Assembly: GCA_002363865.1 (NCBI GenBank)
Contig: DEWY01000012.1
Coordinates: 1 to 25,111 of the forward strand
Direction of reading: 5' to 3'
Length of the DNA: 25,111 bases
Source: Caulobacteraceae bacterium UBA3198
GTDB lineage: Bacteria; Pseudomonadota; Alphaproteobacteria; Caulobacterales; Caulobacteraceae
The position numbers and the translations under genes are program-made. Every line of letters starts with the position of its first letter. Within the stretch, counting starts at the first letter, position 1. Below, one piece after another: positions 17,028-22,891 of this stretch. Below the pieces are notes generated by a model. That model did no database searches and had not been told where the DNA came from. It saw only the letters and a program-made list of their open reading frames with translations.

Positions 17028-17346
17028 TGCGGTCTCCTACTCAGGTGCGACGCCTGGACCATTCCAGACGCCGTTCGACGGTCACGCAGCGGGGAAGCCC
17101 CGCCTTGGAACCATCAAGCCTGTCCTGTGAGAGAAGCCGCAGCCGTCGCGCCCTTGTCCGCCATGCGGAAATGGGCCTTGTCGGCGTCATCTTCCCGTCT
17201 CCCCGCGAGTGTGGAAGGGCTCTTCCACGCTTATGATCCAGGCGACCCCTGGATCCCGCAGTTCTTGGACAGGATCGGAAGCCCCCTTGCGGGAAACTCC
17301 CAGTCCCCGCCCCTCCTTGCGGAGCGGCGAAACCTTAGAGGGGCGG
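17028..17346 (-). promoter_or_regulatory. Probable L10 autoregulatory leader of rplJL
   Basis: About 310 nt separate the predicted start from the rplJ ATG, with no credible gene. Perfect hairpins are visible at 17235-17255 (GATCCAGG/CCTGGATC, 5-nt loop), 17211-17228 (GTGGAAG/CTTCCAC, 4-nt loop), 17089-17103 (GCGGGG/CCCCGC, 3-nt loop) and 17054-17067 (CTGGA/TCCAG, 4-nt loop). Long leaders at this position bind L10 or the L10(L12) complex in many bacteria. The location and folding fit, but the exact L10 kink-turn motif was not pinned down by eye. Confidence 0.55.
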
Positions 17347-17375
17347 CTCATACAGCAGGGCCGGCCTGAGCGCAA
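17347..17375 (-). promoter_or_regulatory. Promoter of rplJ-rplL
   Basis: The minus strand has TTGCGC (17370-17375), exactly 17 bp, then TATGAG (17347-17352). It has the same architecture as the str promoter and lies just downstream of the rplA terminator, which is where a new promoter is required. Confidence 0.65.
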
Positions 17376-17403
17376 CGCCCCGGCGCGCTCGCATCGCGCC
17401 CAC

Positions 17404-17433
17404 GAAAAAGGGGGCCGCGTCGTCGCAGCCCCC
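17404..17433 (-). terminator. Rho-independent terminator after rplA
   Basis: On the minus strand GGGGGCTGCG, loop ACGA and CGCGGCCCCC form a 10-bp stem with one G-T pair (17410-17419 with 17424-17433). TTTTT follows immediately (17409 down to 17405). It begins 27 nt after the rplA stop codon and closes the secE-nusG-rplKA transcript. Confidence 0.92.
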
Positions 17434-17459
17434 AGATCGTCTGTTCAGCCTGGTGGCGC

Positions 17460-18149
17460 TTAGGCGCCGGCCGAGCTGGTGTCGACCCGGAAGCCGGGGC
17501 CCATGGTCGAAGACAGGCTGATCTTCTTCACATAGGTGCCCTTGGCGCCCGAAGGCTTGGCCTTGTTCAGCGCGTCCACCAGGGCCTTGACGTTGGCCAG
17601 GATGGCGTCGTCCGAGAAGCTCGCCTTGCCGATGCCGGCGTGGATGATGCCGGTCTTCTCGGTGCGGAACTCGATGGCGCCGCCCTTGGCGTCCTTCACG
17701 GCCTGGGCCACGTTGGGGGTCACGGTGCCGACGCGAGGGTTCGGCATCAGGCCGCGGGGGCCAAGCACCTTACCCAGACGGCCGACCAGGGCCATCATGT
17801 CGGGCGTGGCGATCACGCGGTCGAACTCCATGAAGCCGCCCTGGATGCGTTCCACCAGCTCTTCGGCCCCGACGATGTCGGCGCCGGCGGCGGTGGCTTC
17901 GTCAGCCTTGGCGTCCTTGGCGATGACGGCGACGCGGACGTCGCGGCCGGTGCCGGAGGGCAGGTTCACCACGCCACGGACCTGCTGGTCGGCGTGGCGG
18001 GGATCGACGCCCAGATTGACGGAGATCTCGATGGACTCGTCGAACTTGGCCTTGGCGTTTTCCTTGACCAGCTTGATGGCGTCTTCGACCGAATGAGCGG
18101 CCAGACGGTCGCCGGTCCAGGCCTGGATGCGCTTTGCTTGCTTAGGCAT
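17460..18149 (-). CDS. rplA: 50S ribosomal protein L1
   Basis: This 229-aa L1 forms the mobile stalk of the large subunit at the E site and represses its own operon by binding mRNA. Conserved segments include the N-terminal KRIQAWTGDRLAAHS, the VRGVVNLPSGTGRDVRVAV strand, MPNPRVGTVTPNV and the near-invariant C-terminal GTYVKKISLSSTMGPG. It begins 5 nt after the rplK stop codon, and its ribosome binding site (GAGG) overlaps that stop. The two genes are therefore translationally coupled, which fits L1 controlling both from a single site ahead of rplK. Confidence 0.98.
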   Translation of the reverse strand: MPKQAKRIQAWTGDRLAAHSVEDAIKLVKENAKAKFDESIEISVNLGVDPRHADQQVRGVVNLPSGTGRDVRVAVIAKDAKADEATAAGADIVGAEELVERIQGGFMEFDRVIATPDMMALVGRLGKVLGPRGLMPNPRVGTVTPNVAQAVKDAKGGAIEFRTEKTGIIHAGIGKASFSDDAILANVKALVDALNKAKPSGAKGTYVKKISLSSTMGPGFRVDTSSAGA

Positions 18150-18154
18150 GGTCC

Positions 18155-18586
18155 TCAGGCCTCCACGATCTCAAGGCCCATCGAACGGGCGGAGCCCTCG
18201 ATGATGCGGGCGGCGGACTCGACGTCGTTGGCGTTGAGATCCTTCATCTTCGACTCGGCGATCTCCCGCAGCTGGGCGCGGGTGATGCTGCCCACGGTCT
18301 CGCGGCCGGTGAGCTTGGCGCCGGACTTAATGCCCACCGCCTGCTTGATGTAGTGGGTCGCCGGCGGGGTCTTGGTAACGAAGGTGAACGACTTGTCCTG
18401 ATAGACGGTGATCACCGTCGGCAGGGGCGTGCCTTTCACTTCCTTCTCGGTGCGGGCGTTGAACTCCTTGCAGAAGCCCATGATGTTGACGCCGCGCTGA
18501 CCGAGCGCCGGCCCGATGGGCGGCGAAGGGGTGGCGGAGCCCGCGGGCACCTGCAGCTTGATATAGCCCAGAATTTTCTTGGCCAT
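18155..18586 (-). CDS. rplK: 50S ribosomal protein L11
   Basis: This 143-aa L11 is of standard length. It binds the GTPase-associated centre of 23S rRNA and is needed for factor binding and for RelA signalling. The proline-rich loop PAGSATPSPPIGPALGQRG, the NIMGFCKEFN motif and the C-terminal RNA-binding domain (TVGSITRAQLREIAESKMKDLNA) are intact. The ATG has an AGGAG ribosome binding site. Normally nusG lies directly upstream. Here a GxxExxY gene with inverted repeats intervenes, leaving a 206-nt gap before rplK that holds a promoter candidate and leader hairpins. Confidence 0.98.
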   Translation of the reverse strand: MAKKILGYIKLQVPAGSATPSPPIGPALGQRGVNIMGFCKEFNARTEKEVKGTPLPTVITVYQDKSFTFVTKTPPATHYIKQAVGIKSGAKLTGRETVGSITRAQLREIAESKMKDLNANDVESAARIIEGSARSMGLEIVEA

Positions 18587-18598
18587 CTTCTCCTCTTT

Positions 18599-18614
18599 GG
18601 CCGGACGTCCGGCC
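18599..18614 (-). promoter_or_regulatory. 16-bp perfect palindrome beside the rplK ribosome binding site
   Basis: GGCCGGACGTCCGGCC is a perfect palindrome whose RNA forms a 6-bp GC stem with an ACGT loop. It ends 12 nt before the rplK ATG, directly next to the AAAGAGGAG ribosome binding site. The hairpin could tune translation initiation; a protein operator is less likely this close to the start codon. Confidence 0.5.
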
Positions 18615-18622
18615 TGTTGAGC

Positions 18623-18660
18623 CGTGGTGCGGGGTTATGGCTGGCCAGCCCCCTCCCACG
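18623..18660 (-). promoter_or_regulatory. Candidate L1-binding hairpin in the rplKA leader
   Basis: The minus-strand RNA begins CGTGG-GA-GGGG and ends CCCC-GCA-CCACG, enclosing the palindrome GGCTGGCCAGCC (18639-18650). The two helices are joined by an asymmetric internal loop. The 5' arm contains GTGGGAGG, which matches from memory the L1-binding segment of 23S rRNA. L1 represses rplKA by binding an rRNA mimic near the rplK start, so position and motif agree. The match has not been aligned formally. Confidence 0.45.
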
Positions 18661-18702
18661 GATTTGAGCCGCGCGACCAACGGCCGCCCGGCGAAGCCCG
18701 CG

Positions 18703-18731
18703 CTTCTATCAGCGAGACTCCCGGTGGGCAA
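18703..18731 (-). promoter_or_regulatory. Candidate promoter for rplK-rplA
   Basis: The minus strand has TTGCCC (18726-18731), 17 bp, then TAGAAG (18703-18708); each hexamer matches the sigma-70 consensus at four positions. It lies between the GxxExxY cassette and rplK. If active, it would keep rplKA expression independent of the inserted cassette. Confidence 0.45.
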
Positions 18732-18753
18732 GCTGTGTGCAAAGGAATGAAGA

Positions 18754-18792
18754 GGTGACACAAAGGACACCAAGGAAGCCAAGGACACGAAG
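18754..18792 (+). repeat. Left inverted-repeat arm: four GACACNAAG units
   Basis: After GGT come four head-to-tail 9-bp units at 18757, 18766, 18775 and 18784: GACACAAAG, GACACCAAG, GAAGCCAAG and GACACGAAG. The last unit ends on the base before the GxxExxY stop codon (18793-18795). The 39-bp arm matches the reverse complement of the right arm at 36 positions. Confidence 0.95.
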
Positions 18793-19170
18793 TTAGAGAA
18801 CGAGGCGACGGAGCCCTTGCTTCAAAAGCTCGGCGTTGAAGTTCATGAGCAGACCCAGTCGATGGCCCGACAGCCTCATATAGGTGAGAATCTGCGCCTC
18901 ATGGAGGCGCGAAAGCGCCTCGACGGCTTTCACTTCAACGATCACGCACCGGTCGACCAGAAGGTCGAGGCGATAGGCGCCCTCCAGCCTGAGGCCTTCA
19001 TAGACAATGGGCAGGGGAACCTGACGCTCCACCGTCAGCCTACGAGCCTCAAGCTCGTAGGCTAGACAATGCTCATAGGCCGCCTCAAGCAGCCCCGGGC
19101 CAAGCGCACGGTGGACCTTGAGGCCTGCGTCAACGACTTCCCGAATGACCCGCTCTGCGGCGTCATCCAT
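18793..19170 (-). CDS. GxxExxY protein, PD-(D/E)XK nuclease-like
   Basis: This 125-aa protein belongs to the GxxExxY family. The defining motif is G26-x-x-E29-x-x-Y32 in GPGLLEAAYEHCLAYELE. A PD-(D/E)XK-type active site is visible as D69 in YRLDLLV and E79-V-K81 in VIVEVKA, followed by Q93, so a metal-dependent nuclease fold is likely. Biological function is not established for the family. The C-terminal GLLMNFNAELLKQGLRRLVL is typical of it. The ATG (19168-19170) follows the right repeat arm by 2 bp, and an AAGGA inside the repeat is the only ribosome binding site. The gene sits 63 nt after the nusG stop and has mixed codon usage compared with the flanking ribosomal genes, consistent with acquisition. 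Confidence 0.9.
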   Translation of the reverse strand: MDDAAERVIREVVDAGLKVHRALGPGLLEAAYEHCLAYELEARRLTVERQVPLPIVYEGLRLEGAYRLDLLVDRCVIVEVKAVEALSRLHEAQILTYMRLSGHRLGLLMNFNAELLKQGLRRLVL

Positions 19171-19172
19171 CC

Positions 19173-19211
19173 CTTCGTGTCCTTCGCATCCTTGGTGTCC
19201 TTCGTGTCACC
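19173..19211 (-). repeat. Right inverted-repeat arm: four GACACNAAG units (on the minus strand)
   Basis: On the plus strand the units read CTTCGTGTC, CTTCGCATC, CTTGGTGTC and CTTCGTGTC, starting at 19173, 19182, 19191 and 19200, then ACC. Reverse complemented, they repeat the left arm except at three positions. Both arms have the same deviant third unit (GAxGCxAAG), so they are copies of one another. The arm ends 22 nt after the nusG stop codon. Confidence 0.95.
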
Positions 19212-19233
19212 GTTTGTGGGACGCGAAGCCCGA

Positions 19234-19800
19234 TCAGCTGGTTTTTTCGACCTGGCCGTATTCGAGTTCGACAGGGGTGGCGCGGCCGAAGATGGAGACG
19301 GTGACCCGCAGGCGGGCGCGCTCTTCGTCGACCTGTTCCACCGAGCCGTTGAAGCTGGCGAAGGGGCCATCGGTGACGCGAACCTGCTCGCCGATCTCGA
19401 AGCTGATGGTCGGCTTGGGCCGCTCAACACCCTCTTCGATGGCGCCGATGATCCGCGCGACTTCCTTTTCGGAGACCGGCAGCGGCTTCGCGCCGGAGCC
19501 GAGGAAGCCCGTGACCTTCGGGGTGTTCTTGATGAGGTGGTAGGCCTCATCGGTGAGGTTCATCTTCACCAGCACGTAGCCGGGGAAGAACTTGCGCTCG
19601 GTGTTGATCTTCCGGCCGCGGCGGATCTCGACCACGTCCTCGGTAGGCACGAGCACCTCGGAGAACTGATCCTCAAGGCCCTGGTTGCGGGCCTGATCGA
19701 GGATCGCCTCCTTCACCTTCTTCTCGAAGTTCGAGTAGGCGTGGACGATGTACCACTTGTGATTGGTCGGCGCGACGGCGTCCGCGGTTTCAGCGTTCAT
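19234..19800 (-). CDS. nusG: Transcription termination/antitermination factor NusG
   Basis: This 188-aa NusG binds RNA polymerase and links it to Rho or to ribosomal S10. The NGN domain spans about residues 14-120 (KWYIVHAYSNFEKKV, FFPGYVLVKM, VTGFLG). The KOW domain is at about 135-188, with RVTDGPFASFNGSVEQVD and the closing beta strands. The sequence before residue 14 is a short acidic/polar extension. The ATG lies 6 nt after the secE stop codon, so the two are co-translated. The stop codon is 22 nt from the repeat-bounded GxxExxY cassette, which separates it from its usual partner rplK. Confidence 0.98.
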   Translation of the reverse strand: MNAETADAVAPTNHKWYIVHAYSNFEKKVKEAILDQARNQGLEDQFSEVLVPTEDVVEIRRGRKINTERKFFPGYVLVKMNLTDEAYHLIKNTPKVTGFLGSGAKPLPVSEKEVARIIGAIEEGVERPKPTISFEIGEQVRVTDGPFASFNGSVEQVDEERARLRVTVSIFGRATPVELEYGQVEKTS

Positions 19801-19806
19801 TCTAGA

Positions 19807-20112
19807 TTATCCCGCGTTGGCGAGCTGGAGGATCAGGCCCATCAGCCAGCCGATGATGAAGTCGACCCCGAAAAAGAAAATCGCCGCCAGAACGACCATG
19901 ATCCCGACCATCACCGAGGTGATCCAGGTCTCCTTGCGGCTCGTCCAGGTGATCTTGCGCGCTTCAGCGCGGACCTCCCGCATGAACTGGCCCGGAGGGG
20001 TCTTCTTCTTCGGCGCGGAGTCGGCGAGCGGCGAGCCCGAGGACATGGCCGCGGCCGTCTTGGCGGCCCGGTTCCTCATCGCTTGCGGCGTGGCGCCCGG
20101 TTTCCTGGCCAT
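19807..20112 (-). CDS. secE: Preprotein translocase subunit SecE
   Basis: This 101-aa single-span SecE clamps SecY in the inner-membrane translocon. The amphipathic helix with the family motif reads REVRAEARKITWTSRKETW (residues 45-63; the usual WPS is WTS here). It is followed by one transmembrane segment, about 65-95 (VMVGIMVVLAAIFFFGVDFI). The first 40 residues are a polar, lysine- and alanine-rich extension. The start codon lacks a strong ribosome binding site, so an internal start at M12 or M23 remains possible. It follows the tRNA-Trp gene by 84 bp and is probably on the same transcript. Confidence 0.95.
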   Translation of the reverse strand: MARKPGATPQAMRNRAAKTAAAMSSGSPLADSAPKKKTPPGQFMREVRAEARKITWTSRKETWITSVMVGIMVVLAAIFFFGVDFIIGWLMGLILQLANAG

Positions 20113-20196
20113 CGAGGATAGCGACTTTCTACTTGAGGGCGGCGGCTCTTGGTCGGGCCCCGCCCGCGCGGTTCACAGCTTCACAGACAGATATGG

Positions 20197-20272
20197 TGGC
20201 AGGAGTGGAGGGACTCGAACCCCCGGCCCTCGGTTTTGGAGACCGATGCTCTACCAGCTGAGCTACACTCCT
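20197..20272 (-). tRNA. trpT: tRNA-Trp (anticodon CCA)
   Basis: The minus strand folds as a 76-nt tRNA. The acceptor stem pairs AGGAGTG (20272-20266) with CACTCCT (20207-20201), followed by discriminator G and an encoded CCA. The D arm contains AGCTCAGCTGGTAGAGC and the T arm GGTTCGAGTCC. The anticodon loop is CTCCAAA with anticodon CCA at 20237-20239, which reads UGG (Trp). A tRNA-Trp directly ahead of secE is a recurring arrangement in alphaproteobacteria. Confidence 0.97.
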
Positions 20273-20319
20273 ACACGCCTAGACCCCGCCGCCTCTCAGA
20301 GGCGAGACCTTGGCTCCGA

Positions 20320-20348
20320 ACAATAGACAGCGCGCCGGGAAGCGGAAA
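20320..20348 (-). promoter_or_regulatory. Possible promoter of the tRNA-Trp–secE–nusG unit
   Basis: The minus strand has TTTCCG (20343-20348), 17 bp, then TATTGT (20320-20325), about 48 bp upstream of the tRNA. The -35 is weak. A 9-bp inverted repeat (20330-20338 with 20354-20362, GCGCGCCGG/CCGGCGCGC) overlaps the spacer and -35 and might be an operator. The 5' leader of the precursor also holds a GCCTCT/AGAGGC palindrome at 20291-20303. Confidence 0.35.
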
Positions 20349-20475
20349 GCCCGCCGGCGCGCGGTTCATCACCGGAGCCGGCTCGTTTAGCAGGGGGCGC
20401 CCGCACGGGCAAGTTGGATCAAACGGCCTGCGACAGCGTTTGGCTTGGACGACCCATTGTCATCGCGAGGCCCCC

Positions 20476-20703
20476 ATGAGCGACCCTTCCAACCACGACC
20501 CCAAGGCCGCCCCCGCCTCGCCGGGCGATGACCGCAACCGCGATGATGAACAGCGGCCGGGCTCGCCGCCCACCTCGGCCTATGTGCCTGCCGGGTCGGA
20601 GGGATCGACCCACAGCGAAAAGACCCGGACGGACCCCGATACAGGCGCGCCGGCCAGTGACGACCCAGAACCGGCCGACAGCAAGGCCGACCGGCGGACC
20701 TGA
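20476..20703 (+). CDS. Small hydrophilic, probably disordered protein
   Basis: This 75-aa ORF has a GAGG ribosome binding site 6 nt before the ATG and codon usage with the strong GC3 bias of the real genes here. The protein (MSDPSNHDPKAAPASPGDD...) consists almost only of Ser, Pro, Asp, Glu, Lys, Arg, Ala and Gly, has no hydrophobic core and no recognisable domain, and is probably disordered. It stands alone on the plus strand between the tRNA-Trp region and the convergent JmjC/cupin gene, 24 bp apart, with no terminator seen between them. Not recognised as a named family. Confidence 0.6.
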   Translation: MSDPSNHDPKAAPASPGDDRNRDDEQRPGSPPTSAYVPAGSEGSTHSEKTRTDPDTGAPASDDPEPADSKADRRT

Positions 20704-20727
20704 TCCTCAGGCTCTCCGCCGCCCTGG

Positions 20728-21645
20728 TCAGGTCTTGACGCCGTCCAGTTCGAAGCTGCGGTCGAGATTGGCGATCTTGTCTTCCACAAGGCCTGCGCGC
20801 TTCAGCGCCAGGGAGGCGGCCCAAAGACCCGCCCGGGCCGGCATGGGGGTGCGGGACATGGCCGCCACCGGCAGGCCTTTGCGGCGGAAGATGCCGTTGG
20901 CGTAGTGCGCCCCGTTGGTGATCCGCGTGCCCCAGGTCTGGTAGTCCACCGACAGGGAGACGTTGAATCCCTCCTGATTCTCGATCCGGTGCGGCGCGTG
21001 CAGGGGCCAGGTGACGGCCATGCCGGGCTCCAGGTCGAAAACCTGCGCCGCGGCGTCCATGTCGCGGCGATAGGGCAGGTCTTCAGTCTGCTGCTTGAGC
21101 ATGATGTCCTCCATGCCCGTCTGGGGCATGTGGGCCTCATCCACCGGGTAGATCCAGATTCGCTTGCGGCCGCGCATGTGGAACAGGCAGACGCCTGGAG
21201 CGTCGGCGTGGAACGGCACCTTGGCCTGAGGGGCCGAGAGGATCAGCTGGCCGTTCAGCTGGACCGGCCGGAAGCCCGGCGCCTCCCGGGCGATCTCACG
21301 AAAGGCGCCGTGAATGACGGGGATCAGGGCTTCATAATGCTGCTCAACACGGCGCAGCTGCACCCAGACCCGGCCATCCTTGATGCCTTCCAGCACCTTC
21401 TCGCCCGGCAACCGGCCGCGCACGCCGGTGCGCATGGTGACCTGACCCTCGTCGTCATAGTCGAACAGATTGATGTCGTAGAGCTCGGCCGGATAGCGGT
21501 CGAGCAGGGCCGCCAGGGCGTCATCCTCGAACAGACCGGTCTGCGCCAGGCGATGGGCGAAGGTGATCGGGGCTTTGCGGAAGCCCGTCTTCTGTTGCGG
21601 CGCCCAGGCCGGGATCAGACGATCTGAAAGCGTGTCAGCGGTCAT
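20728..21645 (-). CDS. JmjC/cupin-like Fe(II)-dependent oxygenase candidate
   Basis: This 305-aa protein has a cupin/JmjC-type core. The likely metal ligands are H146 and D148 in VPFHADAPG, and H216 or H219 in TWPLHAPHRIEN. They are separated by strands such as LFHMRGRKRIWIYP (about 155-167) and LEPGMAVTW. This HxD...H order is that of 2-oxoglutarate/Fe(II) hydroxylases such as cupin_8 proteins; the substrate is unknown. The N-terminal 130 residues and the C-terminal basic region are not recognised. It begins 14 nt after the FemAB-like gene's stop codon without a good ribosome binding site, so the two are probably co-transcribed and may act on the same target. Confidence 0.85.
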   Translation of the reverse strand: MTADTLSDRLIPAWAPQQKTGFRKAPITFAHRLAQTGLFEDDALAALLDRYPAELYDINLFDYDDEGQVTMRTGVRGRLPGEKVLEGIKDGRVWVQLRRVEQHYEALIPVIHGAFREIAREAPGFRPVQLNGQLILSAPQAKVPFHADAPGVCLFHMRGRKRIWIYPVDEAHMPQTGMEDIMLKQQTEDLPYRRDMDAAAQVFDLEPGMAVTWPLHAPHRIENQEGFNVSLSVDYQTWGTRITNGAHYANGIFRRKGLPVAAMSRTPMPARAGLWAASLALKRAGLVEDKIANLDRSFELDGVKT

Positions 21646-21659
21646 GGTCCAGTCTTTCG

Positions 21660-22877
21660 TCAGTCCAGAAGGATGAGGCCGGCCGTGACGCCGGCGAGAG
21701 AAAGCCCGAGTCCGAAGCCCACCCCGGCCCTGATCCCGGGACGGCGACGTCCAAGGTGGCCCAGGGATCGGCCCGCCGCGGTGATCTGACCGTTCAGGCC
21801 AGGCTCGCAGGCTGCGATACGGTCCAGGCGCCGGTCCAGGCGCTGGTAGAGGGCGCGAAGGTGGTCATGCAGTCGCGGAGAGCCCGCCACGCTCTGGCGG
21901 ACCAGATCCCGCAGGCCTTCCACAAGCGGGTCGGCGGTGACGTCGCCCTCCACCACCTCGTCGCCCTCGTCGGCGAAGGCGCGTTTGTAGTCCTCCGCCC
22001 CAGGGCCGAAGTCAGCGTAGGCCACCCCCTGCTCGGCCAGCACCCGCAGCGTCTCCAGCGTCATCAGGGCGCCGGGGGAATAGCGAGCGAAGTCCGGATC
22101 ATAGATCGGAAACCACAGGTGATAGACCGGACCCGACAGCAGGCCGGCCTCAGCCGCCACCACCTTGTCGCCAGCCCGCAGGACCGCCACCCGAAGCCCG
22201 AAGTCCGGATCAGTGTCGTCGTTCAGCCGCCGCAGCAGGTCTTGGGTCCAAGGCGTCGAAAAGACGTCATGCTGGCCGGTGCGCCGCATCTGCGCACGCT
22301 TGTCGGCGATGATCATTTCCAGCATGTCGGGATCAGCCGACAGGGTGAAGCTGAGCGGTCCTACCTGTTCGGCCAGTTGCCGCTGACGTCGACGCTTGTC
22401 CTTGAGAAAGCCGCCCTGCCCCGCCGCCCGGCGGCCTTCCAGATAGGCCTCGTAGCCGCCGGTGAGGTCGGCGATCATGGCCGGCTTGGGCGCCGCGGCG
22501 TTGACGGTCCGCGCCTGGCCTCCGACCAGGCCGCCGAAGCGGAAGCGGCGGGCCTGCAGATGCTCGAGCACCACCTTCAGATCGATTTCGGCGCCAGGCT
22601 TCGCGATCAGACCGTGATAGTCGGTGAGCGGCGCGGCCATGGGCTGGATCGCCCCGCCGCGACGCTGGAACGGCAGGAAGCCGACAATCTCGCCGCCCTG
22701 ACGGATCACCGCCACCTGGGCGTGGGGCGCCACGGTGCTGGCGGCGAGCACATAGCGCAGGTCGAAATAGGGGCTGGAAAGGGCCGGATCGCCATCGCGG
22801 AACTGCGCCCACAGGGCGCGCGCCTGCGGGTCGAGCTCGCTGGCCCGCCGCGTCTCGACGCTGATCCCGGCTCCCAT
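21660..22877 (-). CDS. FemAB/CelD-type GNAT protein with C-terminal membrane anchor
   Basis: This 405-aa protein is counted from the ATG at 22877, which has a GGGAGG ribosome binding site 10 nt upstream; a longer frame reaches 22952 but lacks one. The organisation is that of the Acetyltransf_6 (FemAB/CelD, 'cellulose biosynthesis') group: an N-terminal GNAT-like lobe (VAVIRQGGEIVGFLPFQRR, PLTDYHGLI) and a second lobe with VAVLRAGDKVVAAEAGLLSGPVYHLWFPIYD, PGALMTLETLR and DFGPGAEDYKRAFA. A hydrophobic segment near the C-terminus (GVGFGLGLSLAGVTAGLILL) would anchor it to the inner membrane. Members modify cell-wall, polysaccharide or lipid precursors; Caulobacter HfsK (holdfast) has this type of domain, but orthology is not claimed. 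Confidence 0.87.
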   Translation of the reverse strand: MGAGISVETRRASELDPQARALWAQFRDGDPALSSPYFDLRYVLAASTVAPHAQVAVIRQGGEIVGFLPFQRRGGAIQPMAAPLTDYHGLIAKPGAEIDLKVVLEHLQARRFRFGGLVGGQARTVNAAAPKPAMIADLTGGYEAYLEGRRAAGQGGFLKDKRRRQRQLAEQVGPLSFTLSADPDMLEMIIADKRAQMRRTGQHDVFSTPWTQDLLRRLNDDTDPDFGLRVAVLRAGDKVVAAEAGLLSGPVYHLWFPIYDPDFARYSPGALMTLETLRVLAEQGVAYADFGPGAEDYKRAFADEGDEVVEGDVTADPLVEGLRDLVRQSVAGSPRLHDHLRALYQRLDRRLDRIAACEPGLNGQITAAGRSLGHLGRRRPGIRAGVGFGLGLSLAGVTAGLILLD

Positions 22878-22891
22878 TCTGGCGCCCCCTC

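Larger units (their letters stand above)
18754..19211 (-). mobile_element. Putative GxxExxY cassette bounded by 39-bp inverted repeats
   Basis: A single 125-codon gene is framed exactly by two 39-bp inverted repeats made of 9-bp units, a total of 458 bp. It interrupts the normally adjacent pair nusG and rplK. The gene uses less GC-biased codons than its neighbours, for example CTA, TTG and TTT-rich stretches near its C-terminus, which suggests transfer. No transposase, no obvious target-site duplication and no second copy are visible in the window. Whether it moves by itself, in trans, or is a fixed relic is unknown. Confidence 0.5.

Noticed and set aside
18754..19211. The 9-bp repeats as a CRISPR array
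   Set aside because: The units are only 9 bp, directly adjacent with no spacers, and appear as two inverted blocks around a gene.
19062..19550. A 162-codon minus-strand frame containing a DTK-DTK-DAK-DTK stretch across the right repeat arm
   Set aside because: It overlaps nusG in another frame. The tripeptide repeat is just the 9-bp DNA repeat read in phase; there is no ribosome binding site or coding bias.
20197..20475. An integration site or prophage remnant at the tRNA-Trp gene
   Set aside because: No integrase gene and no direct repeat of the tRNA 3' end was found on either side.
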